Shown here in pieces: positions 23,901 to 34,200 of a DNA stretch of 64,000 nucleotides (within the stretch, counting starts at the first letter, position 1; the number at the start of each line of letters is the position of its first letter). This stretch comes from Diadema setosum (lineage: Eukaryota; Echinodermata; Echinoidea; Diadematoida; Diadematidae). The notes under the pieces were generated by a model. The model was not told the DNA's origin. It saw only the letters and a program-made list of their open reading frames with translations, and ran no database searches. A program made the translations under genes and the position numbers. The stretch spans positions 10,792,010-10,856,009 of the forward strand of contig NC_092690.1 of the NCBI RefSeq assembly GCF_964275005.1, read 5' to 3'.

Positions 23901-26900
23901 CATACCATATTAAATAGTAGGCTTTTTAATCTTGGGAACTGACACTGTTTTATGTACCTACCAAGGTGTGAATGATCTCTCTATATATTATTGAACTGCG
24001 ATCAGGGAGACATTAAAGGCCTACATCCATTTTTTTTTTTTTTTTTTTTTTTGCGGGGGATACAAGTAATTTTTTCTTTGTTTTCAAAAATGATCCTGTT
24101 CAGATTACAATTATACATAAAAATAGTCATTGGGCTCAGTGGTGCTTTGATAACAATATCAGAACAAGCAGTACTGCCCACAATCTGTCTAACTTGAAGT
24201 ACATGTACGTAGTGAATGTGTATGAGCACCGGAAATGTATCTCATCGAGTGGAGAGAAGGCCAGGGTAGGAAAAAACCTCCGCCCGGTGGATGGCCTATG
24301 GGAGAGGCGAAAATTCTGCAAACTAGCGGTGAGAGATAGCTCCTTTAGGGCCTGATTTACACTTCCCTACTCTATCCTGATAACAAAAGACCATTGTGGT
24401 ATGTACTACATTTATCTGGTAGAGTACACTTCACATCTGGTGCTCTTAGTATCTTTGTAGAAAATTTGGGAGCTCTTTTAGTTTCAGAATGCACGGCAAA
24501 GAAACATATGTTCCATCCGTTGACTGAAATCAGCACGTGTGTTGTCAATGTTTGTATGCGTAGTAAGTCTATGCTTGTGCGCGATAACCGCACGGTGAAT
24601 GAATGCATGTAATTATCAGACTGTGATCTTCTCTTCGCTCAATTTTGGGAGCCACACGATTGGTCTGGACTCTAGAGCTCTATGTGCTGTTCCCGAAATG
24701 TGTCATTTCGTCTAATAATGGGCCCAAGCCCTGTATACCACATGTTCTATGCACATTAAGTTCCACGCATTAAAGAACATCAATTATAACCGCATTATCT
24801 CTCACCCAATAATAACATTTCAGTCAAGCTTCCCAGAGTATATTAAGTGAATATTATTTAGTTGATAACATACCTTCTCCTTCATCAAGCTGAACCTCAT
24901 CAAGAGTTGATCCATGAAGTTTACCAAGGGAGCCTTTGTCCATGCACATGAGAATCTTGGAAACCTTAGCTACTTGCATGACATGATCGGGAAGACGGTA
25001 AAAGTTCCGGTGAATGCGCACATCGTGTCCCATAAAATTGGCCAGCACATCAAGCTCATTGTCTCTTAAGTTCATCACTTGTGAGACCGTGGCAATATGC
25101 TTGCGCAACCTTGTAGATGTTATGTACGAAGGCTTGCTTGCACCACAAGATATGCTGAATTTCCTAACCACATCACTCCCTCTGATGTGGCCATTAGAAC
25201 TTGTCAGGGCAAACACATAAGGATTGGTCTCATACACACCAGCATCTCCTCTCTTAGCAACCAACAAGTCCATACTCCTTTTCATCTCACTTGTAAGAAG
25301 AACAGGAACTGCACGTTGTTTCTTCCCCACAATTTCCAGACGCCACAGGTTTTTACCGAGTTTTGCTTCCCATTTGGACAGGCCATAGTCGTCAGTCACC
25401 TCATCACCTTGCTTACACTTGCTGAAGTCATCTAGTTTCATTTTGCTGACTTCTCCAGATCGTTTCCTGTTAAACACTACTATGGATGTCAATGTCAGCT
25501 CAGTTAGGTATCTGTACTCCTTAGATATGTCCTCATCTGTTGTCTCTTCATTGAGTTTTGTGATGACTTCTTCAGTCTCAGTTTTCAGATATGATGTAAG
25601 TTTAACTACATCCTTTGTGACAGGTAGGTAAGTAGGATTGTTCCTCTTATTCTCATTCAGGGTGCGTAATGCGTGACTCGATACACTCTCTGTCCACTTC
25701 AGCTCGCAGAGTCTGATGAATTGGTTGCATCTTCTTTCCATGGCTTCATTCTCTTTCATGATTGCCTGACCCAAAAGAACACCAGCTGCCTTCTTCAGGG
25801 TATGACCAAGCTTTAGGGCTAAGCTTGGCGTTGTGTAAGTATGACTCTTCTCATCAAACCCTGAAATGTTCCTGGTTGCTTGTACAATGTCGGTGAACTT
25901 GCTGGGATGGATCAAATCTGCTAATCCTGCATTCTTGTCAGCAGTTACCTTTCTATACTCCAGTACTAATCTTCCAGTTTCCCTCAATTTGGTTCTGATG
26001 TAATCAAATTGGTCTTCATCATGGCCAAGTTTAAATGCTAGTTTCTCTGCCAGCAGTCTAGTCAGTTGATCTCCTTTAATAAAAGAGGAGACACCATTCT
26101 CATCTTCTCGTAGGCCTGCATAAATTTCTCTGACTTTTGTGGACATACCAGGAGCTGGTTGCAAAAGTCTTCCCTTTTTGATGCGACTTGTTTTTCGCTT
26201 CTTTTGAGATGTTTCATGCTTCTCATTTTCATCAGGAACCAACTTACAACTGTGTTTCCATAACTCTCTTTTACTGAAGTATCCTTTGCATTGATGGCAA
26301 GGCACATACTTCTTATAGTCAGCATCATAATTCGGTCGATACACAGTTATGATCTCGCCTTCTCCTTCTTGAAGTACGGCATGATTGTGTAAGTAATTGC
26401 CCAGATTTCTCATCTTGGTTAATAGTTGGTCCTTCAAAACCTTGTCAGTTGTAGCTTTCCATCGAACTACATCCAGCTCATCTTTATGTCCCTTAAATTC
26501 AGCAAGATGACGGGGCAATTTTTTGACGTACTTCCTGCAGAAGGGACAATATGAGCCTTTGTCCCACAATCTTTTGCCTTTTGTGTTGTGTGTCCGCATA
26601 ACCGTTATTTTTTTCATCCCTTTATCAGTTTTACTGGCCTGTTGCTCACATTCAGACTTGCTGGGATTTGGTGATCCTTGTGCCAACTTGCCCAATGGCT
26701 GATGACACATGTGACATTCAGCTGATGTCCCTGCTTGTTCAAGTTGCTCACTCTCTTCCTCTGATGCATTATTGCTGTGATTTGGTGAAGTTTGATCCAC
26801 ATACTTTCTCCAGGATTTGTGTGGGATAAACTCTTCATCTTCACTATCTGTGCTTACATCCTCAGACTCGGGAACATAGTCATCATCTGTCAGTTGGTCA

Positions 26901-27577
26901 CTTTCTCCCATTGAAACCACAGAAGGACTGCTCGAACCCTGACTGCCATCTGCATCTGTTCCCTTTTCACCACCGAGATAACATTCCACTGATGTCCCAG
27001 TTTGTTCAAGATCATCATGTTTCCCCTTTGATACCTCAGAATGATGGCTCAAACCCTGACTGCCATCTGCGTCTGTTCCATTTTCATGCACTAGATCACA
27101 TTCCGCTGATGTCCCAGTTTGTTCAAGATCCTTATTTTCCCCCTTTGATACCTCAGACGGACTGCAGAAACCCTGACTGCCACCTGTGTCTGTTCCATTT
27201 TCATGCACTAAATCACATTCCGCTGATGTCCCAGTTTGTTCAAGATTATTTCCCCCCTTTGATACCTCAGAAGGACTGCAGAAACCCTGACTGCCACCTG
27301 TGTCTGTTCCATTTTCATGCACTAGATCACATTCCGCTGATGTCCCAGTTTTTTCAAGATTCTTATTTCCCCCCTTTGATACCTCAGAAGGACTGCAGAA
27401 ACCCTGACTGCCATCTGTGTCTGTTCCATTTTCACCCACGAGATCACATTCCGCTGATGTCCCAATTTGTTCAAGATCCTCATGTTCTTTCTTTGATACC
27501 TCAAAAGGATCATTGCTCAAACCCTGACTGCCATCTGTGTCTGTTCCATTTTCATGCACTAGATCACATTCCGCTGA
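20729..27577 (-). CDS. Crypton-like tyrosine recombinase gene, three exons, 5' end in assembly gap
   Basis: Exons 27577-24874, 22613-22443 and 20982-20729 join in phase 1 at both junctions. They give about 1,040 visible residues and end at a TAA. In order these encode: at least six acidic 38-residue N-terminal repeats with HENGTDTDGSQG; two zinc-finger-like motifs (CPFC...H..H near residue 335 and CHQC...H..C near 416, counted from 27559); a central helical region; and a C-terminal recombinase core. That core has TRLRKHIAT (near 814), LANFMGHD (near 842) and FYRLP (near 853), matching the box-II Arg, His and nucleophilic Tyr of tyrosine recombinases. A basic tail with PWTKEEKLAV and CEECLKCEKSLRGRDW follows. 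This layout is familiar from Crypton-derived multi-copy genes of fish and invertebrates. It may be an active transposon or a domesticated host gene. The N-terminus is missing in the gap. Confidence 0.8.
21190..21244. repeat. Poly-C tract
   Basis: An uninterrupted run of about 20 C at 21225-21244, shortly before a Tc1-like end. Confidence 0.9.
21290..21930 (+). pseudogene. Truncated Tc1-like DNA transposon
   Basis: The end CAGGCCAAAAGTTTGGACAC follows a TA, as Tc1-type elements do. About 330 bp further in, the frame beginning near 21624 contains QSVQKTAKTLNMSPSGVQK. This is the helix-turn-helix of Tc1 transposases, followed by frameshifted remnants (RKGRP-like and a Q-I-R-D-Q-V-N-A-T-like segment). 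The catalytic DDE part and the other end are absent. It lies in the last intron of the recombinase gene, on the opposite strand. Confidence 0.8.
21931..22442. other. Intron of the recombinase gene, no other feature
   Basis: AT-rich, with an A run at 22314-22331. The donor of the middle exon is GTAAGAA, read on the minus strand just left of 22443. Confidence 0.55.
22443..22613 (-). CDS. Recombinase gene, middle exon (acidic linker)
   Basis: 57 codons, phase 1 on both sides, with acceptor CATTTCCAG and donor GTAAGAAA. It encodes an Asp/Glu-rich segment (DDALDPDVDHDADEEDIVMD) followed by a basic VRRVKAVIKSG. It probably links the recombinase core to the basic C-terminal domain. Confidence 0.7.
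22614..23539. other. Intron, no other feature
   Basis: AT-rich intron of the recombinase gene with a GTT/GTC simple repeat at 23300-23320. No exon is seen. Confidence 0.5.
23540..23845 (+). mobile_element. 3' end of a retrotransposon with (TTGAA)n tail
   Basis: A hairpin CAGTGTTCCACG...GTGGAACACTG (23565-23612) is followed by AT-rich sequence, then AATAAACTATTGAATTGAA and repeated TTGAA to 23843. A stem plus short-repeat tail is typical of truncated non-LTR insertions. Confidence 0.55.
23846..24873. other. Intron, no other feature
   Basis: A T run of 21 at 24031-24051. The rest is AT-rich with no supported exon. Small open frames lack splice context. Confidence 0.5.
24874..27577 (-). CDS. 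Recombinase gene, large 5' exon (repeats, fingers, catalytic core)
   Basis: Open from the gap edge to the donor GTATGT, phase 1, with no stop over 2.7 kb. The 38-residue repeats, about 114 bp each, occupy roughly 26900-27577 and run straight into the N gap, so more copies are likely hidden there. The Met at 27559 lies within a repeat and is not a convincing start. The catalytic box II and the Tyr are intact. The box-II start reads T-R-L-R-K-H rather than H-x-L-R-H, so one accessory residue differs from the bacterial consensus. Confidence 0.8.
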
Positions 27578-27677
27578 NNNNNNNNNNNNNNNNNNNNNNN
27601 NNNNNNNNNNNNNNNNNNNNNNNNNNNNNNNNNNNNNNNNNNNNNNNNNNNNNNNNNNNNNNNNNNNNNNNNNNNNN
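27578..27677. other. Assembly gap (100 N)
   Basis: Exactly 100 N, a conventional placeholder rather than a measured length. It falls inside the tandem 114-bp coding repeats. Confidence 0.98.
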
Positions 27678-28133
27678 TGGCAAAGAAATACGCATTATGT
27701 CAAACTGAACATTAATGTGTAGTATTATGAAGATGTACAAGTGACTGCATGAGTCCTCTTGAAAAGGTGGATAACTAAATGCAATACATAACATCTTTAG
27801 TGCAAGATACGACTATTTTCCGGTGAACTCTCCATCGTGTTCATCTGGTTTGTGAAAAGTGAATCGCCGTTTCTTTCATTTCAATGTCACTGCACCTTCC
27901 TCGCAAAACAAAACTCATCATTATGAATGCAATGTAGTTTTCATGAATTATGATCACTGGAAGTTAAGACATAGTGTTTCATCGAATACCATCAATGATC
28001 AGTGGAGGTTATACAGAGGGTGAATTTTATTTTGCGAGAAATGTTTATTCATACTTAGTTGTAAACCCGACACATGCAGGAATCATGATTTGAATTTAGG
28101 CACAACCGCTGCTACAAGGGAACCCACCCTTGG
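27678..28133. other. No gene seen upstream of the recombinase gene
   Basis: AT-rich sequence to the right of the gap. An upstream exon or promoter of the recombinase gene could lie here, but no motif identifies it. Confidence 0.4.
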
Positions 28134-28215
28134 CTTGGAAGCTCGGTAGTGTAGTTGATGTGACGCTTGTGACAGGAGGTGGTAGGTTCGAATCTCATCA
28201 GAGTTTGTAAGCCAT
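28134..28215 (+). ncRNA. tRNA-like sequence, possible SINE head or tRNA relic
   Basis: GCTCGGTAGTGTAGTTGAT resembles a pol III A-box region, and GGTTCGAATCTC, 30-40 bp later, is a good B box. The acceptor stem does not pair convincingly, so a functional tRNA is unlikely. A tRNA-derived SINE fragment is the best reading. Confidence 0.35.
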
Positions 28216-28811
28216 GATTTTTATCACGGCTTTTACTGAAACACTGTATAATCGGTGTCTTATTTACCATAGTACGTTTGGCATAGTCGTATTATTTCTA
28301 TTGAGTCGATGTTGTCAGAAAAAAAAAAGTTGAGTACATCTTGAAATATTTGTAGCCTACTTGAAATGTTGTCACCATTACATCAGATTGCTTTATTTGA
28401 TGTTCTGTCATACAACCTTTTTTTATTATTATTCTACTCAGCTACATGCTGGAGTGTTTTTGTTGTTGTAATTGATTTGATTTGATTTTTTGTGGGGTGT
28501 CTCGTTAAACACGTTAGAGTTTGGTAACTTTGAGGGGACTGAGCTTAATATATTCTTGATCTCCTATTCTTCTCAGTCTAAATAACATTTGTATTCTAAG
28601 TCTTGTATATTTTTTGTATTTTTTTTTTCTTGTGCAAGGTTAAAAAAGCTCGTAAGGCGCATTTTTTGTCATTTACTTTTGCCTCTTTTCATTTCAACCA
28701 ATTTCCCGTATTGTTTAACTCTCGGATAAGTTGTACTGAAAGTTAATCGCATCGAAGAAGAAAAAAAAAACCCAACAAAAACAAAGGCAAAAATGATACG
28801 ATATTCCTTAC
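28216..28811. other. No supported exon
   Basis: T-rich. A further exon of the ankyrin-ZU5-UPA gene would be expected on the minus strand left of 28812, but none is recognised here. Confidence 0.45.
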
Positions 28812-28940
28812 TTTATCGTGGACATTTTGTGAAGTACGGTCCTCGCATCGCACAGTAACGTCTATTCCTGGATCAAGTTTGAGATCCGTGCTAGGATGCA
28901 CGATGTTATATCCAGAGTCGCGTTCTTCGGACAGGATTTT
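28812..28940 (-). CDS. Ankyrin-ZU5-UPA gene, UPA second-half exon
   Basis: 43 codons, phase 0 in and out, acceptor CCCCCACAG, donor GTAAGG. It encodes ERDSGYNIVHPSTDLKLDPG and then VTVRCEDR, matching the UPA pattern of an aromatic, a VH-ST turn, L-x-L-x-PG and a C-x-D strand. If the donor is not used, the frame runs 22 more residues as a hydrophobic tail and stops at 28743. Confidence 0.75.
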
Positions 28941-31195
28941 CTGTGGGGGACGAATTTTGGTATGATCATAATTATATACATTCGTAGAAAACACCAATGC
29001 CTTAATAAAACACGATGAAGTGTTTTGTTTTATAGCTGCTAACGTTTCTGGATATTTTGTTGCGCTATCGTCGTCACTGAGATAACCTGTCTTTTTTGTA
29101 TTAGTTATTAAATTGAGTAGACTTTACATCGTATATTCACATGCAAGAAGGAAATTACAATATTTTGAAAATGAAATCATTTATTGAGCTCTATTAATCT
29201 GCGTCTTTCATCAGGTCAAGGAAATGGTACCTTGTCGTGACCCTCCACATCATCGTACACGTGGATTCTCAAATGTAAGACTCGAGATTGCGGCATTGTT
29301 CTGGGCATGTACGGCGTAATAAGAACTCGTTTCCTGATGCGCCGCCATGACGGAATGCTGTTCCAAATCAGCGACACCAGATACCAAGAGAAGTGATTGA
29401 TGCGAAGCTCCAGATAACCTTTCCGAACAATGCATGTCGGCACATCGTTGTCTCCCTCTTCCTGCCGTCCTTCGATCCTTGTCACCGCGTACGGTTGACC
29501 TAGGCAGCAGAAACCGGTACAGTATTACATCAAATTCACTACGGCACCTTCTTTGGCGCGAGATTACATGCACAATCCTTTGTGATCCACTCTCTGTTAT
29601 GAATGATAATTTCAAAGCCATAGTGGTTGATATTTTCTTTGTGTTTGATAATATGGGTAAATACGTTCGTAAGTGGTAAGTGTGGTGTATTGGCATGTAT
29701 GGTTTGTACACCGGTGTGAGTGCTATCATCATTATCGAAGTCTTGTAAGAACAAACAGAGTTTACACGATTAAGCTGTATCCAACGAGAAAGGATGGATA
29801 AACTGACCAAGTCTAACACGTTCATTTGGTTGTGATATAATCACCATCCCTGTATAGCCTAAGTACCTTTAGTAATTGATGTTCATCATGAATCTGAAGC
29901 TATTATTCTAGTATGCAAATATGAAAATGTAATGATACGAAATGAAAGGAGTCTTACCATTTTTATACTCTGGCCAGGAGTACAAAACGGTATGAACGTT
30001 GTCTGGTACGACCATCTCACCGCAGTGCGGCATTTTGATTGTGATTGATTTCTTGAAATCCAGATGGGACGGCTCGCATCGGAATGCCCAACATACTACC
30101 ATTTCATCCGGGGATAGATCAATTCGAGGAGCTGTACAGAGAAGCTCCAGCGAGATGAGCCGCCTTTCTGTGTCAATGGCACCTGCTGGTATCAGCATCC
30201 TCACCCCGTACTCTTCCAAGACCAGCTCGCCACCTGCTTCGTTGAATGTCCCTGTTACCTGTGGATTAGCCTGGTCTTTTGTCTGTTATGAAGAGGTGTT
30301 GACGATAGATACAACCTTTTTATTATGGCAAAGATTAGAGCAAAGGAGCATTGCCTATCATTTAATAATAATGCATTTCTTATGTAAAGAAAGATCGGCA
30401 AAGGTGAAATCGTTAGTCGACAAGGGAACGACCTACACTGGGAGTCGATGGGAGGAAGAAACCACCAAGATATGCAAGCCTCAATTTATATCAGTAATAT
30501 TCATTTATATGAAGTGTATATCCGAAGGCAACATCTCATGCTTCTTTATTTTTTATGAACTAGGCTACAACTCTTACCCAGTATTACATAAAACTACAGT
30601 ATCAAACTCTCCAACCTCTTTTAATGAACTACTTTCATCCAACTAGCGTTGCATAAAATGAGTTTTTTGAGTGACTGCAACAAACATCATGAATGCAAAA
30701 AAAAAAAAAAATCATACAGATATACATGGTTTCAATAGGATTTGACAGGAGGTTCGTTATTTGAAAAAATGAATAAAAAGGGATAGAAAGTATTCCTCAC
30801 TGTGAGGAATATAAAAAAGGAAGGTAAAAACATGGGAAAATAAGAAGAGCATGGCAAAAATATTGGGATTAACGACCCCAGGTATTTACGAAGATTTTTG
30901 CATGTTCAGAATAACGCACAATTCTACCTACGAACATTGCAAAAAACCCAGTGCCAATCCTAGATAGTGATACCTTCGAATCTACGGCAGCATGCGCGTC
31001 ACGGAGCAAATGCATAACATCAAGTTTTCCCTTGTCATCAGCATAATCGAGGGGCGTTCGTCCGAAGCTATCCTCAGTGTTCACATCGGCCTCGTACCTC
31101 AGAAGGATCTCGGTTATCTCGAAGTCATTCCTAGAAATTAATATACATGTACATGGCCCAACAGAGAAGTTTCGAGAATGTAATTTTCATTCCGG

Positions 31196-31238
<43 letters not shown>

Positions 31239-34200
31239 ATACACACGCACACACGTACAGTCTGAGTCACACGCACACACATACGACAAAAAGAGACCCG
31301 AAGGTCTAGTATCGCTAGTCCACCTTCCACACATATGTTTACAGGCTATGAACAAAGGAAACTCGTGACCGCCACAGGAACGGGGGGGGGGGGGTGTTTC
31401 ATAAAGCTGTTCGTAAAGTTACGAATGACTCACGAGCAACTGGTGATCAGTTCTTGTGCTGAATTATGGAAATTCTGATAAGTATAGCACATCAGAACTG
31501 ATCACCAGTCGCTAGTAAGTTGTTCGTAACTTTACGAACAGCTTTATGAAACACGACCTGGCGTCCTGTTTGAAGAGTTTACATGCTAAAACAGATATTC
31601 ATTTAGGAGTATTAAACTCTGATAAACAAGGACAATAATGTGACGACCTCCATTTAAGAACTTTTAAAAGAGGCTGAGCGTATGCATTCTAGGTTGCATT
31701 TTGTGTATTCAAACTCCTCGTGTATTGTAACTCACTTTTAATAATACGTACCAAGTTTGTAAAAGAATTGACCACGTTTTTTCCAAAATTATATCAAAAT
31801 GTTAAAACTAGCAGTCAATTTTGCCCCGGCCCCCAAGTTTTAACCCGGAATCGGCAATGAATAAAATTAAAAGACACACAAAATAGTTACATCATCTTCA
31901 CCCAGGGCATTATTCGGAAAATATTAACTAACAATTAGGACCATCAAATATGGAAGTAATGTGTGAATGGCTGAACCGAGGTATCTGTCATTTATTGGTC
32001 AGTTATACGTGACAGAGAAAAGCGCAAAAAAAGTGGTTTTTCTGATTTTTTTCTCTTCCGGAATGAAATTGAGAATGATAATTTTAAAGGAGGATATAAC
32101 GTGATTTTCTGATGTCATTGGTGAGACGCAGTATCATGTATACTGCCTGACAGCGATTACCTTTGAACCGCAATATGAAGAGGCGTCAAGCCTTTATTTG
32201 CCTTTTCGTCAACTCTTGCCCCAGCCTTCAGAAGCTCGTAGACACATGCCCAGTGTCTATTCCTGCAAGCAAGGTGCAGAGCAGTCGATCCGTCTCCAGA
32301 CTATAGAAGAAATTGAATAGGACAACATAACAAAGTAAGATTTTAGCTTTCAAAGCAGATGCAATGATAACATGGACTAAGCGCTTTAGTGTCCAAAACA
32401 AATGTCAAGATAAATAATGAACTTTGAGAGCAAGATTGTTTAAGGCTACACAACGGAACATTTTTTTTTTCAGACAAGAAAAAAAAGTTAAGGATAAGTT
32501 TCTTTTAATGCTGTTGTTGGTCTGTGTTATAAATGGGTTTTGAAGGAAATTTATTATGGACAAACATGTAAAAAAAATATCAGGAGAATTCATTCAAATT
32601 TCAATTTCCATTAAAGTACACATTCCATCGGCTTGGTAATGAAACACATAAGGGGTAACATTGCCTCGGTTTTTAGAAAGAGGCATGACAAGTGCTCTTT
32701 CACTAAGATAGAAGATTGAACACATGTAACTTATTTTGTCTTGTAATCGATTATCTATAATGACTTTATTAAGTGTATTAGTCCCATTAACCAACTATGA
32801 CTACACCGAAACTTTGAGAATTCATTACTTTTGACTAGATTGTCAGAATTTCCTCAAATGTCGCTTTGTTCTACTAATACTGCTGCTCTTATCCAATCCA
32901 TTTTTATATTCAGGTTTGGGTTCCATTTAAGGTTTTTTTTTTTGAAGTTTCTTAAAGTACAGGCCAAACTACATTGCGAAAATTTGAGTTTAATGAATAG
33001 TGAATTCAAAGATAATACCCCATGTTTAGAGTCTTGATTTATCGGTAAACGGCTTTTTCCATTCTGATCTGCGTGAAGTATGCATAATACAAATTGGCGA
33101 TACTGCAAATTATGGTGTCCTCATATCCTTAGAACTCCTTAAAGTTTTTTTTTCTATCTTTTATGCATACATCAGTCTATCAGTCATGCAATTTTTTGTA
33201 TAATGTGTTATGTGTGAGAAAAATGCACCCTAAATTTCAGACAAACACTGCTTTTTAGCACCCCCAACATTTCCAGCATTTCCGTATATACTCCGTATGT
33301 ATTATATATTTTGTAAACCTTTAGATCTTTTATTATGAATTATGATGAAATTTTTGTAGTAATGGCTAATGAATCCAATGCTAACTTTATCTAAATTATC
33401 GGCTAATTAAATTTCGGTTACAGCTCGTTATTCCGAAGGTTCGTTATTCCGAAGGTTCGTTATTCCGAAAGCTCTTTAGTCCGAAGACTCGTTATTCCGA
33501 AGGTTCATTGTTCCGAATTTCATTTTCTGATCAACGAATCTTCGGAATAACGAACCTTCGGAATAACGCCACAAATGTTCGGATTAACAAGCCCTTTTTC
33601 ATTTTCGTATTAACGAACCTCTAGGTGTAGGGAATTTATGTGTTTCGGATTAACTACCCTTCGGAATAACGAATCTTCGGAATAGCGAACCTTCGGAATA
33701 ACGAACAGCACCCTAAATTTCTTTCCCACTTGTGAGAAAACCTTTGAGGAGCTTCAAAGCGACCTGCAGAGATCAACATCTCCCCAGACTGGGAGACATT
33801 GGGAAGACCTTTTTATCAGACCGACACTTCTTGACCACTTTCCTCTATGTGCTTTTCAAATAGAAATGAGACTTCATTTTACAGTTGCCAGACATCGAGT
33901 ACCTCTTGCCAAAGGTTTTTGTTTTAGGTCACTTCTACAGTGTCCGATACCTCACAATACAGCGTGTCCCATGCAGAAAAAAAAAAAACCAAACCGAGTT
34001 TCATTGCAATTCTTTGCGATCATACTCATATATTTCCTTTATGAGTTGTACATGGATTGAAAGATACACTTCTCTTCTTTCATTTGATGTACAACACGTT
34101 GTTCATAATTCATGCATGACTGAGTTGGAACAATAGACAGTGGTGCTATTAAAATTTTATTTGCACAAGCAAATGGCAACTTTGAATGAATTTTTAGAAT

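Noticed and set aside
26911..27708. Plus-strand open frame of repeated His/Cys-rich peptide
   Set aside because: It is the complement of the coding 114-bp repeats of the recombinase and runs across the N gap.
28134..28215. A functional tRNA gene
   Set aside because: A good B box but no closing acceptor stem or anticodon arm that I can fold.
29250..29825. A 191-residue minus-strand frame as a single exon
   Set aside because: It reads out of frame across the UPA exon and into the intron; the spliced model in another frame gives ZU5-UPA motifs and matching phases.
29999..30646. A 215-residue plus-strand frame
   Set aside because: Antisense to the ZU5 exon, with no motif.
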